DNA of 64,000 nt from Tubulanus polymorphus (GCF_964204645.1 NC_134035.1:8496501-8560500), one strand, 5' to 3'. Positions 1 to 14,193 are shown, counted from the stretch's first letter. The notes: generated from the letters alone by a model not told the origin. A program made the numbers and translations.

Positions 1-1860
1 GGTTGCAGTTAAAAATGAATTGCAATTCATTTCACCTAAAACACTACAAGCCGAACATAATCTTTCATTTCTATCTAACGGAAGATTTGATAATTTATTT
101 ACAGGCAAGAGATAAGACCCAATTCTAAATTCGAATAAGCTTATTACTAAATCTTCATTAAGTTCACTAATGTAACTTACTAATTTAATATCATTTTTGT
201 ATTGTCTATAATTAATGTATGTCGGGCTAGCATCTATTGTGGAAACGGTATTTTGAAGATGTTGGTCACAAAGAATCTGTTTTGTTCGCCTTGAGAAGGT
301 CCTACTGTTCGCCATAAATTGTTTTGTCTAAATATGAGATAAACCGCAATCATCAAAGGATTTCTTAATAAATAATAACAAAGGGCTCTTATGTCTATCG
401 TTTAGATACAGATTGTAAGATATTTTGTAAAGGATTGAGTTTAGTTTAGTTTCCCGATACTGTCTTTATCCAAAAATTAATCATTCTACGTTTGACTTCT
501 AGACATAAAGGATTACGTCCTAGTTCTGATAACACTTGCAAATTACGAGAATATTTTGTCACTTTCATTAGAATTTTGCAGCACAATGAGTGAAGATTCT
601 CTAATAAATCAAGATTCAACCCCAAACCTCGCATCCATACATAGCGATAGGAGCGACACACATATCAAATAGCTTGAACAACATCTACTGGAAGTTTCAA
701 ACGCCTGCCTTCTTGAATGATCGAAAACATAGCTCTCATTGCTTTATCATAAAGGTATTTTCTTGCTTTAGCAAAGCTACCATTCCAATTAAATTTCACT
801 CCAAGATATACATAATCCTCAACTACCTCTAGCTCTTGATCGCCAAACCTGAATTTCGAAATCTGTTTTATCCTGATTTTACTACTAGCAAAGACTAATA
901 TTTTTGTTTTCTCGGCATTCACAGTGAGGCCGTTAACAGCCCAATAATCAAATAAAGTATCTATCTATCATCTTCAGCAAGAATAACTGTATCATCCGCA
1001 TAGAGAATGATAAACAAATTCAATAAAGTATCAAGCTCCTGATTACGTTTCGAATTCAGACTTTCAATAAATGACAGTGTTGGTCTTCCACGAGTGATAA
1101 AAAAATCCTCGATATCGTTTAAGAATAAAGAAAAAAGAATGGGTGAGTGATTTTTACCCTGTCTTAGACCCCTATAGGCCGCAAAATATTGAGAGGTGCT
1201 ACCATTAAATTCCACACATGATTTGACTGAATTGTAAATGGTCTTAAGTACTCTTAAAAAAATTTCCACTATACAATTAGCTAATAATTTCCTCCATAAA
1301 GTTACTCTACATACTGAGTCAAACGCTTTTTTAAAGTCAACAAAGGCACAGAAAAGTCTTCTACCCTGGCAAAGATACAGTTCACCGATCGTTTTCAGTG
1401 TAAAGATATGGTCAATAGTTGAATACTTCGATATAAAACCAGCTTGAGCCTCACATAATATTATTTGCCTCTAGGAAAGTTGACAGTCTATGGTTTAAAA
1501 TACTCGGGGATTCACTAACATCATTCATTACATTGTCAACATTATTAAAATCATTCAACTTCCTAAAATGTTCGAGAAAAATATCTATATCAACATCGCC
1601 TTCCTTATCTTTGCTCCCATTTGTGGAGTTAAGCATTGACCAATATCTTTTTGGATCATTAATTTCACATTCTCTCAGTTCTTAAATAAATGCTTCCTTT
1701 TGTATTGTCTTACTTTGTCTTATAACTTTTTTACACTACTTGGATGCCTTCTTAAATGATTCAAAGTTAGAAGGCGTAGGGCAGCCCCTATATCTATCTC
1801 TCCTATAATTATATTCTTTCTGTGCATCTCTGCAGTCTTTGCGCAACCCAGCGCCACTAG
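1..1860 (-). pseudogene. LINE (non-LTR) reverse transcriptase, broken, 5'-truncated
   Basis: Read on the minus strand, this is most of the reverse transcriptase of a non-LTR retrotransposon. From 5' to 3' I see a linker ending NDPKRYW (about 1640-1860), AQAGF and STIDHIF (about 1400-1450), FVDFKKAFDSV (about 1315-1350), RGLRQG then SPILFSLFLNDIE (about 1105-1180), the catalytic YADD (about 970-1000), the NAEKTKILVF palm segment and YLGVKF (about 800-920), and a C-terminal FRIGSYLLPV region followed by a Cys-x2-Cys pair near 1-140. The frame is broken several times: stop codons in the linker, a shift near 1455 and another near 930-960. It is therefore a dead copy. The endonuclease half is missing and the 3' end leaves the window. 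The family is an invertebrate LINE with an RVT_1 domain; the exact clade cannot be told by eye. Confidence 0.9.
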
Positions 1861-4112
<2,252 letters not shown>

Positions 4113-4416
4113 TTTATAGTTTAGTTCATTACATGGATGATTACTTCAACGTCGAGTTAGGTGAGAAATGGTTCACATAGATAAATATTTTCAGTATAAG
4201 ATATGGAATAACAAACTTTAGTTTAGAGTGGTAAATAAATGGTAAAGTTAATGAAAAATAAACAACATTTTGCGGACATTCTATGAACACAGGAGGGGGG
4301 GGGGTGAGTTTACAATTTTCGTCTTTTACGGACAGCTTTAATAATAGAAAGTTTGGATAGATGTATTCCTCAGTAACTTTCGGTAGTTCTAGCTAAGACA
4401 ACTACAAACGCAAGAC

Positions 4417-4493
4417 CCTGTAATTTGACGAAGCGCAGACGATTAAAATATACACAGATTTATTCCTTAAAGCGAGGTTCATCATAAAGTGAC
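4417..4493 (-). repeat. direct repeat copy 1 (R-U5-like LTR fragment)
   Basis: These 77 bp match 4900-4976 with a single visible difference (GCGCAG against GAGCAG). On the minus strand it contains GGAATAAATC, a poly(A) signal. Only this part of the longer LTR-like repeat is present here; flanking bases on both sides are unrelated. Confidence 0.8.
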
Positions 4494-4899
4494 ATTAATA
4501 GATATGTGATGATATATGAGTATAAATGATACAGATTAAATATAAAACGTGTTTATCTTAATGATTAGTATACTGTCGACTTATTTCATAATACTTAAAT
4601 ACGAAACTAATGTTCTCTGATATCGAGCATATTCTGGCCGTAATTCTCATTGATTACTTGCCAAAAATGGCGGCCAAGTTAATTAAAATAGAACATAACT
4701 GCTCAAGAACATCTAACCTATTTAAACACATACTATTGCTCTAGTTTAATTGATTAATATTATTTCAACTATTATATTAAAACACCATGTATTCGGCCAT
4801 ACTTAATAAGTAATATTATTAAATAAAGTACATCCTATGCCTAGTCAATATTTCCATAGAATATGACTTAATAAAATATTATAAAACTTATTACACATA
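4494..4899. other. AT-rich spacer between the two direct repeats
   Basis: About 400 bp of AT-rich DNA with no open frame or motif that I can support. It separates the partial and full copies of the LTR-like repeat. Confidence 0.4.
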
Positions 4900-4901
4900 C
4901 C

Positions 4902-5261
4902 TGTAATTTGACGAAGAGCAGACGATTAAAATATACACAGATTTATTCCTTAAAGCGAGGTTCATCATAAAGTGACCTCAGCTGCCCTTCGTCCACTATT
5001 TATACCTCAAAAATACCATAACCCTGATTGGTCTGTTCCGTGACTTTGCCCACGGTAACTAAGGTTTGGATCACCCTTGTTGGTGGTAACCAATGCCAAA
5101 CCTGCTAATTGTTGGTACAAACTTGTTAATTACACATTGTTATAAATTATAAATAATTACTCAGAACGACAGATTGTCGATCTCAAGAAATGACAAGTTC
5201 GCTTGTTTGCGATACCCTTGACTGGTCATACCTGCCAGGAAGGTAACAGCTTGCATGAACA
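4902..5261 (-). mobile_element. solo-LTR-like element
   Basis: Read on the minus strand the segment can start TGTTCATGC and end AAATTACA (TG...CA). It contains a TATA box (GGTATAAATAG, about 5000-5012) and, about 55 bases further on, AATAAA (4942-4947). This is the order U3-R-U5 of a long terminal repeat. The R-U5 part recurs at 4417-4493. No clear target duplication flanks the proposed ends, so the boundaries are tentative and no internal gag-pol lies alongside. A Penelope-type or other terminal repeat is an alternative. Confidence 0.45.
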
Positions 5262-5654
5262 TGTTAATACTCCAATAGGTTCAGACAATATTTTAGTTAA
5301 TAAAAAAAAAACACAAACATATTGATTTATAAAACTTATAATACTTGAATATAAATACAAAATTCAGAATCGCAAGATTCTGTCGATTATTTTGATACCC
5401 ATTTTTCAATATCTATTTTAGAGCTTAGCTGTCAGATTAGTGTTGCTAAACAGCCCTTAACTAAATGTCAAATCACATACATAACATCGATAATTATCTC
5501 TTAGAAATGAATTTAATATTCTACTCTTTCGCAAACTCGGTCTTATTTTGAACCTGTAAAAAGCCACAATGCATCACATTATTAGATTATCACGAACATG
5601 TTTTTTAAACGCACCACGGGGTTAACTTCCCTCTCGTAGACTTAACTGGTGGAC

Positions 5655-5817
<163 letters not shown>

Positions 5818-5850
5818 GCTCAAATTATTATATTCTTATATTTTACATTC

Positions 5851-6680
5851 TTATTTCCAAAATTGGGGAAAAATATAGTAACATGTTAGGATTAAAATAA
5901 AAGCAACAAAACATTTAATAGAATATGAATAACTAGTTTTTCTTTTCATAGCAATTTTGGTGCCTTCCCCAAAAGCGGGTGCAGTGTTTATACTGTAAAC
6001 CCTCAGTGAGTCTGGTTTGTTGCTATTATCGGAGTGACGGAGAGCTACAGTGTTACTGTCACACACTCGATGTATCTGACTTGTCTTACTGTCTGCAGAG
6101 TTAAGTATTATACGCGGGTGATCTATAAACCCTTGATCATTATATCTGAAACTTATCACCGCTCCTTTGTATTCAGTCTCAGAGTTTGTCGACAGTAATA
6201 CGTGTTCACCACTCATAACACACGGGTATCCCGCATCTGGATGAAATGTTAGTCCGCAATCCTTGATGTTGATGTAACCGATAAGTTTCGCTTCGGAGGT
6301 TGAATACAGTAATCTCTCCGTGCGTTCACAGTAAATGAACATCCGTCCCTGTGAGTTGATATCGAAACTGTCGTAACATTTACAATGTGCACCAAGCTGC
6401 TGATATTTCTTCACTTGGTTTCTTTCGATCAAACCACTATCGGGGTATTGTATTAGAATGAAAACATGGAATTCTCTCGCTCCTGTCTGTATGTAGGCAT
6501 TGTGATTCCGGATCACTAGGGTTCTACATTCTCCAGACAAGATATCACTGAGATCTTCTTCTAACAGCTTGTCCTGATCGTTATACTTTCTTATGTAGTG
6601 TTTGTTTTTTTTCTTCACGAGTATATACAAATATCCTTTACTATCACTATCGAGTCCTAGGACCTCATCATCATCATCAG

Positions 6681-6727
<47 letters not shown>

Positions 6728-9700
6728 CTCTCTATGTATATCTTCATTATATTATCATCATCGATGTGATATATATTACTGGACTCCAACTCTGCGCATA
6801 TAATACGCGACTGTCTACTCGTCTGCTCACCAGGTAGTGACGTCATTAGCTCGGGTGCAAAGTCAGTCGGAATCTGTTCAATGAACGTCAATGAATCAAC
6901 CGCGTCACCTACGCGTTCTATTAGCCTTGTGACGTCATCAGCGGACTTTTTCAATTTTTCTTTAATGCTCCCTATAGCGTCAGTTGATATCTCACCTTTA
7001 TCAATTCTTCCCTTAGTGTCATCAGTCGATATCTCTTTTATATCAATTATTGCTATGACGTCATCATTGGGTCTTTCTACTTCATCAATTCTCCCTATGT
7101 CATCAGCAGATTTCTCTAATTCATCCATTCTCCCTATGACGTCATCAGTAGTAATCCTCACTTTTTCCTCACTGCTACCTATCGCATCAGTTGATATCTC
7201 ATCTTCATCAATTCTCCCTATGACGTCATCAGTAGTAATCTTCAATTTTTCTTCAATGCTCCCAATCGCATCAGTCGATATCTCATTTTCATCATTTCTC
7301 CCTATGACGTCATCAGTGGATAATTTCAATTTTTCTTCAATGCTCCCTATCGTGTCAGTTGATATTTCACCTTCATCAATACTTCCCTTAATGTCATCAG
7401 TCGATATCTCTTTTATATCAATCATTGCTATGACATCATCATTGGGTCTTTCAACTTCACCAATTCTCCCTATGTCGTCATCAGCAGATTTGTTTAATTC
7501 ATCTATTCTCCCTATGTCGTCATCAGTAGATTTCAATACTTCATCCATTTTTCCCATGACGTCATCAATAGTAATATTCAATTTTTCTTCAATGCTCCCT
7601 ATCGCATCAGTTGATATCTCATCTTCATCAATACTTCCCTTGATGTCATCATTCGGCATCTCTGTTTCATCAATTACTGCTATGACGTGATCATTGGATT
7701 TTTCTACTTCATCAATTCTCCCAATTGCGTCATCAGTAGATATATCTACTATATCCGTTTTCCCCATGACGTCATCAGTAGTAATCTTCACTTTTTCTTC
7801 AATGCTCCCTATCGCATCAGTTGATATCTCATCTTCATCAATACTTCCCTTGATGTCGTCATTCGGCTTCTCTGTTTCATCAATTATTGCTATGACGTCA
7901 TCATTGGGTCTTTCTACTTCATCAATTCTCCCAATTGCGTCATCAGTAGATATATCTACTATATCCGTTTTCCCCATGACGTCATCAGTAGTAATCTTCA
8001 CTTTTTCTTCAATGCTCCCTATCGCATCAGTTGATATCTCATCTTCATCAATACTTCCCTTGATGTCGTCATTCGGCATCTCTGTTTCATCAATTATTGC
8101 TATGACGTCATCATTGGGTCTTTCTACTTCATCAATTCTCCCAATTGCATCATCAGTAGATATATCTACTTTATCCATTTTCCCCATGACGTCATCAGTA
8201 GATACCTTCAATTTTGCTTCAATTCTCTCGATTGTTTCATTAGTAGATATCTCTATTTTATCTATTCTCCTTATGACATTATCGTTTGATATATCTACTT
8301 CATCAATTCTCCCTATGATGTCATCAGTAGTAATCTTCAATTTTTCTTCAATGCTCCCAATCGCATCAGTCGATATCTCATTTTCATCATTTCTCCCTAT
8401 GACGTCATCAGTAGATAATTTCAATTTTTCTTCAATGCTCCCTATCGTGTCAGTTGATATTTCACCTTCATCAATACTTCCCTTAATGTCATCAGTCAAT
8501 ATCTCTTTTATATCAATCATTGCTATGACATCATCATTGGGTCTTTCAACTTCACCAATTCTCCCTATGTCGTCATCAGCAGATTTGTTTAATTCATCTA
8601 TTCTCCCTATGTCGTGATCAGTAGATTTCAATACTTCATCCATTTTTCCCATGACGTCATCAATAGTAATATTCAATTTTTCTTCAATGCTCCCTATCGC
8701 ATCAGTTGATATCTCATCTTCATCAATACTTCCCTTGATGTCGTCATTCGGCATCTCTGTTTCATCAATTATTGCTATGACGTCATCATTGGATTCTTCT
8801 ACTTCATCAATTCTCCCAATTGCGTCATCAGTAGATATATCTACTATATCCGTTTTCTCCATGACGTCATCAGTAGTAATCTTCACTTTTTCTTCAATGC
8901 TCCCTATCGCATCAGTTGATATCTCATCTTCATCAATACTTCCCTTGATGTCGTCATTCGGCATCTCTGTTTCATCAATTATTGCTATGACATCATCATT
9001 GGGTCTTTCTTCTCCATCAATTCTCCCAATTGCATCATCAGTAGATATATCTACTTTATCCATTTTCCTCATGACGGCATCAGTAGATACCTTCAATTTT
9101 GCTTCAATTCTCTCGATTGTTTTATTAGTAGATATCTCTATTTTATCTATTCTCCTTATGACATTATCGTTTGATATATCTACTTCATCCATTCGCCTTA
9201 TGACGTCATTAGTAGACATCTGTAATTCATCAATTCGCCCGATGATGTCATCAGTAAGTATCTTAAATTTGTCTTCAAATCTCCCTATCGTTTCATTAGT
9301 AGATATTTCAACATTATCAATTTTCCCAATCATTACATCGATAGTAGTATTCAATTCAGTGGATATCTCTGCCTTATCGTTTGATATATCTACTTCATCA
9401 ATTCTCCCTATGACGTCATCAGTAGTAATCTTCAATTTTTCTTCAATGCTCCCAATCGCATCAGTCGATATCTCATTTTCATCATTTCTCCCTATGACGT
9501 CATCAGTAGATAATTTCAATTTTTCTTCAATGCTCCCTATCGTGTCATTTGATATTTCACCTTCATCAATACTTCCCTTAATGTCATCAGTCAATATCTC
9601 TTTTATATCAATCATTGCTATGACATCATCATTGGGTCTTTCAACTTCACCAATTCTCCCTATGTCGTCATCAGCAGATTTGTTTAATTCATCTATTCTC

Positions 9701-12700
9701 CCTATGTCGTGATCAGTAGATTTCAATACTTCATCCATTTTTCCCATGACGTCATCAATAGTAATATTCAATTTTTCTTCAATGCTCCCTATCGCATCAG
9801 TTGATATCTCATCTTCATCAATACTTCCCTTGATGTCGTCATTCGGCATCTCTGTTTCATCAATTATTGCTATGACGTCATCATTGGATTTTTCTACTTC
9901 ATCAATTCTCCCAATTGCGTCATCAGTAGATATATCTACTATATCCGTTTTCCCCATGACGTCATCAGTAGTAATCTTCACTTTTTCTTCAATGCTCCCT
10001 ATCGCATCAGTTGATATCTCATCTTCATCAATACTTCCCTTGATGTCGTCATTCGGCATCTCTGTTTCATCAATTATTGCTATGACATCATCATTGGGTC
10101 TTTCTTCTCCATCAATTCTCCCAATTGCATCATCAGTAGATATATCTACTTTATCCATTTTCCTCATGACGGCATCAGTAGATACCTTCAATTTTGCTTC
10201 AATTCTCTCGATTGTTTTATTAGTAGATATCTCTATTTTATCTATTCTCCTTATGACATTATCGTTTGATATATCTACTTCATCCATTCGCCTTATGACG
10301 TCATTAGTAGACATCTGTAATTCATCAATTCGCCCGATGATGTCATCAGTAAGTATCTTAAATTTGTCTTCAAATCTCCCTATCGTTTCATTAGTAGATA
10401 TTTCAACATTATCAATTTTCCCAATCATTACATCGATAGTAGTATTCAATTCAGTGGATATCTCTGCCTTATCGTTTGATATATCTACTTCATCAATTCT
10501 CCCTATGACGTCATCAGTAGTAATCTTCAATTTTTCTTCAATGCTCCCAATCGCATCAGTCGATATCTCATTTTCATCATTTCTCCCTATGACGTCATCA
10601 GTAGATAATTTCAATTTTTCTTCAATGCTCCCTATCGTGTCAGTTGATATTTCACCTTCATCAATACTTCCCTTAATGTCATCAGTAAATATCTCTTTTA
10701 TATCAATCATTGCTATGACATCATCATTGGGTCTTTCAACTTCACCAATTCTCCCTATGTCGTCATCAGCAGATTTGTTTAATTCATCTATTCTCCCTAT
10801 GTCGTGATCAGTAGATTTCAATACTTCATCCATTTTTCCCATGACGTCATCAATAGTAATATTCAATTTTTCTTCAATGCTCCCTATCGCATCAGTTGAT
10901 ATCTCATCTTCATCAATACTTCCCTTGATGTCGTCATTCGGCATCTCTGTTTCATCAATTATTGCTATGACGTCATCATTGGATTTTTCTACTTCATCAA
11001 TTCTCCCAATTGCGTCTCTAATTGATATCTCTAATTGATAAATTCTCTCTGTGACGTCATCAGTTAGTATCTTAAATTTTTCCTCAAATCTCCCTATCGC
11101 ATCATTAGTAGATTTCTCTACATTATCAATTCTCCTAATGACGCCATCAATAGAAGTTTTAAATTCTTCTTCTCTTTTCCACGTTGTGTCGTCAGCGGAT
11201 ATTTCTGCCATTTCAGTTCCCCCTATGACATCGTCACCAGTAGGTATCTTCAATCTTTCTCCAAATCTCCCTATGACATCATTAGTAGATATCTCTATTT
11301 CACCAATCTTCGCGATGACGTCTTTCGACGCCTTAACACCGGATAAGGTGTTTACATTGTAAACTTTCAGTGAGTCCTGTTCACGTATGTTATCATAGTG
11401 ACGGATAACTACAGCGTTACTGTCACACACTCGATAGATCTGACATGTCTCGGTATCCGTGGATCTTAGTACTACACGCGGGTGATCTATAAACCCCTGA
11501 TCATCATAACTGATACTAATCACTGTTCCTCCGTAGTCAGTCGTAGGTACTACCGATAGTAATACTCGCTTATCACTCAAGACACACGGGTATCCGACAT
11601 CTGGATCAAACGTAAGTCCGCAATCCTTTATACTGATAATACTGATAATTTGCGCTTCGGATGTTAGAAAAAAAAATCTATCCGTACGGCTACAGTATAC
11701 AAACATTCGTCCCCGAGAGTCGACATCTAAACAGTTAATAAAACAGTTCACTCTATCCGGTAGGTGATATTTCTTCACTTGGTTTCTATCGATCAAGCTG
11801 GTTACTGGGTTATCTAGCATACGTAAAACATGAACGTCTCTCGCTCCTGACTGAACGTAGATGTTGTGACCACGGATCACCAGGGTTCCACATCCAGACA
11901 GGATATCGGTGAGATCTTCTGCTAACAGTTTGTTGTCACCCTTGTATCTTATTATGTAGCATTTCTCGTTTTTTCTCACGAGTACGTACAAATATCCTTT
12001 ACTGTCAGTATTGAGTCCCAGTACCTCATCATCATCATCGTTCGCTATATATCTCCTCATTACATTATCATCATCTATATTGTATACATCGCTGACTCTC
12101 CACTCCCCACATATAATACGTGACTGTTGGCTCGTCTGCTCACCAGGTAATGACGTCATTAGCTCGGGTGCGAAGGTCGTCTGAACCTGTTTAATCATTG
12201 TTAGCGAATCAGTGACGTTATCGGTAGATCTGGTCGCTTTCTTATCAATCCGCCCTTCGACGTCATCAGCGGATCTCTTCGCTGTTTTGGTTCTCGCTTT
12301 TCCATCGATGTTTTTGGTCACTTCCAATGTTTCAAGTTGTTTTTCATTACTAACGGTTCGGGATTCAGGGATCGAAACACTTGTATTTACTTTATATGAT
12401 TGTGTCCCATCTCGACCGGTACTGATAACATTCAGTCCTGCAAGCAGTGATTGTTGAAACTGCTCAAGACTTGACTTATACCGTCCTGCTGTCTCTGCGT
12501 CTTTACATTTGACGACGAACTCTTGATTTTGTGGGTGATGCATGAACTGGATGGGATGATCTGGTATCTCAACACCAGGCGGCGCATCTCTCCATTCTAA
12601 CCTTAACTGAAATAGAAAATCATTTTATATTACTCTCATTCCTTTAATGAAAAATGATAATACATTCAGTTATTTCAATGATTATTCTAGTATTTATAAA

Positions 12701-14134
12701 CTCGTTGTACATGACCTCCTGAAATCCAATAAGCTTTCAAAAATGATTGCTTATGAGCAAATCTTTATCCATGGTACAACAATGTTTGCCATAGTTCTAC
12801 AATGCAAGGTGCTGAGAGACAGATAAGGAATGAAATATAGGATTGTTCTCTGAGGTATGGTGTCTAGTTCGGGCCATGCTAAAACAGTTCTGCACGGCTA
12901 GAGGAACGATAAAAAAATCTTCACACTGGCCCGAGGCCCGTTTTTTGTGGGTTTTTCACGCTAGAATTCAAAACTTTTGCTTAGTCCGGTGAGAATTCAA
13001 AAAATTTGGTTTTTTCGAGCGAGAAAAATCCAAAGTTTTGAAACCAAAAAAATTTGGGCCAATATGAAGAAATGTTTTGTATCGTTCTTCTAGTCGTACA
13101 GAAAAACTTTTTGGTATGGCCCCGATCATCAACCATTCCGAAGCCTGTTTTGTCTGGAATCGTTTCTCCAAACATGGTGGGAAATTCCCTACCATATCTG
13201 GCCCCGATTTACTGGTATATATACCTGTCATTAGGAAATCGATCCTTTCCAAAGATTTGATTATAACGAAAGTTTGGTTTGCTATGTGGGGCAAAAACCA
13301 CTTCAATTCCGATAATAAAACAACGGTCGACCATACAAAAATAATTGCTGATAAACAAATAGTTTCAATCTAAGAACACGTCACTTTCGTTTTAGGTACT
13401 TTTCAAAAGCCTCTCTAGGACCATTCAAAATGTACTAGAATATTATACATTCAATAGCTATACGATAGAATGTTTTTAATTTTTGATAATTTGATTATTA
13501 GGGATTTTCTATTCATTTCACGATGCATTGAGCGATTACCAATAGGTGTCTTCTTTTACTCTGATTGCAACAGACAAATAGATTTATTTAGGTAATTTTA
13601 CGAAAAAGATAATGTTTAATGAAAATGATAAGGTATAGATGAATGCCTACAAACTGTAAAATGCATTAAAATATCAATGGTTGAGTTCAGCTCTTCATCT
13701 TATTCTAGTTATTAACACCTTCCCAAAACTGACTGGGAGCTATGCGTTGAAATAATGAAATACGCGTTACTGTCCGTCGAACATGCCCTGCGTGCGACGA
13801 TTCAACGCATCAAAATTTTCACAAAGACTTCTAGATGAAACTGATAGAATCATACCTCATCAAACGGCATCATTTGTACGGATACATTTTGTTCGGTATA
13901 AACGGTTTTTAGTTTCTGTTCAATTACTGTCTCCAGTTCCTCGGTCCACATAGTTATCGGCAATTGTAACAGTTCACGGACAGCGGTTATCCGATCGCAT
14001 TGCAAATCACACAACGGATGATAGAAGTAATTTCTAAAACCCCTATTCGCGTTCTGCTGATCCGAAAAGACGTGAATCTTACGGTCCTTTAACGTAACCG
14101 CAAATTCAAACCTATATAGAGTTCTAGTTGCCAT
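5851..14134 (-). CDS. giant 14-mer-repeat, tail-anchored protein with duplicated propeller-like modules (2 exons)
   Basis: Coding exons are 14134-13856 and 12606-5851. The donor GAG|GTATGA (13856/13855) and the acceptor CTATTTCAG|TTA (12607/12606) keep phase 0 and extend the frame 21 codons upstream of the first Met of the long exon. The product is about 2344 residues. Residues 1-200 are an unrecognised globular-looking region. Residues 205-540 form a module rich in blade-like signatures ([35 protein letters not shown]). Residues 545-1980 are about a hundred copies of a 14-residue unit like [14 protein letters not shown]. Residues 1980-2315 repeat the module ([42 protein letters not shown]) with a poly-Asp insert. 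The last 25 residues contain [17 protein letters not shown], a probable tail anchor with basic residues before it. No signal peptide is seen. The start is the only ATG in exon 1's frame near a plausible 5' end. A beta-propeller fold is inference; the function is unknown. The downstream copy of the module and the DNA-level repeat homogeneity indicate recent internal duplication. Confidence 0.85.
5854..6950 (-). other. C-terminal propeller-like module 2 plus tail anchor (within the large gene)
   Basis: This is the second copy of the module, aligned colinearly with 11340-12270. Shared anchors are [53 protein letters not shown] (NDQGFIDHP here) and VCDSN. Roughly half the residues match by eye, so the duplication is older than the central repeat expansion. 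It ends with a Lys/Arg-Ser-Tyr linker and the hydrophobic tail. Confidence 0.8.
6665..6728 (-). repeat. coding (GAT)n tract, poly-Asp
   Basis: About 21 GAT codons with one GCT interruption encode a run of about 20 Asp before EVLGL in module 2. The matching position in module 1 (about 12020-12045) has only four or five Asp, so the expansion is specific to this copy. Confidence 0.95.
6950..11335 (-). repeat. nested coding minisatellite: 42-bp unit, 210-bp block, 1095-bp higher-order period
   Basis: The basic unit is 42 bp (14 residues, typically [17 protein letters not shown]). Units of different type follow each other in a fixed order, forming 210-bp blocks (for example 7601, 7811, 8021; and 8696, 8906). 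A larger period of exactly 1095 bp (365 codons: 25 fourteen-mers and one fifteen-mer) is marked by the same junction sequence at 7561, 8656, 9751 and 10846. The two periods starting at 8656 and 9751 differ at only a handful of bases. The period starting at 7561 has a different interior with additional 210-bp blocks. All steps are multiples of three, so the frame is preserved. Both strands are open over long distances here; the plus-strand frames are shadows. Confidence 0.95.
11340..12270 (-). other. propeller-like module 1 (within the large gene)
   Basis: The first copy of the module. It carries the signatures [50 protein letters not shown] and DDQGFIDHP. The spaced D-x-x-G-x-x-Y/F-V pattern resembles NHL or other beta-propeller blades. 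That fold assignment is an inference from the pattern only. Confidence 0.6.
12607..13855 (-). other. intron 1 of the large gene
   Basis: A 1249-bp phase-0 intron with GTATGA donor and CTATTTCAG acceptor. It hosts a palindromic MITE at 12871-13122, and otherwise holds AT-rich DNA with nothing recognisable. Confidence 0.8.
12871..13122. mobile_element. palindromic MITE in the intron
   Basis: The left arm (GGGCCAT..., ...CTAGAGGAACGAT, CTTCACACTGGCCC) is repeated in inverted orientation on the right (GGGCCAATATGAAG, ATCGTTCTTCTAG, ...ATGGCCCC). The imperfect inverted arms are about 80 bp each around an A/T-rich centre. No coding capacity and no obvious target duplication. The two short open frames overlapping it are chance. 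Confidence 0.75.
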
Positions 14135-14193
14135 GATTGATACCCGGAATAAACGAAATTGAACTAACGAGTGTATACTCTTACATGAGAAGG

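Noticed and set aside
7561-10846. CRISPR array
   Set aside because: The regular repeats are coding, in frame, nested and lack unique spacers of constant length; the DNA is eukaryotic.
6881-11362. Long plus-strand open frames (up to about 353 codons, Ser/Ile-rich) opposite the coding repeat
   Set aside because: They are shadows: the 42-bp unit happens to lack stops in that frame on the other strand, and the frames break wherever unit type changes. The minus strand alone is continuous, has the intron and carries the flanking modules.
12968-13373. Several overlapping 64-112 codon frames in the intron of the large gene
   Set aside because: They lie in or beside the palindromic MITE and are open on both strands by symmetry.
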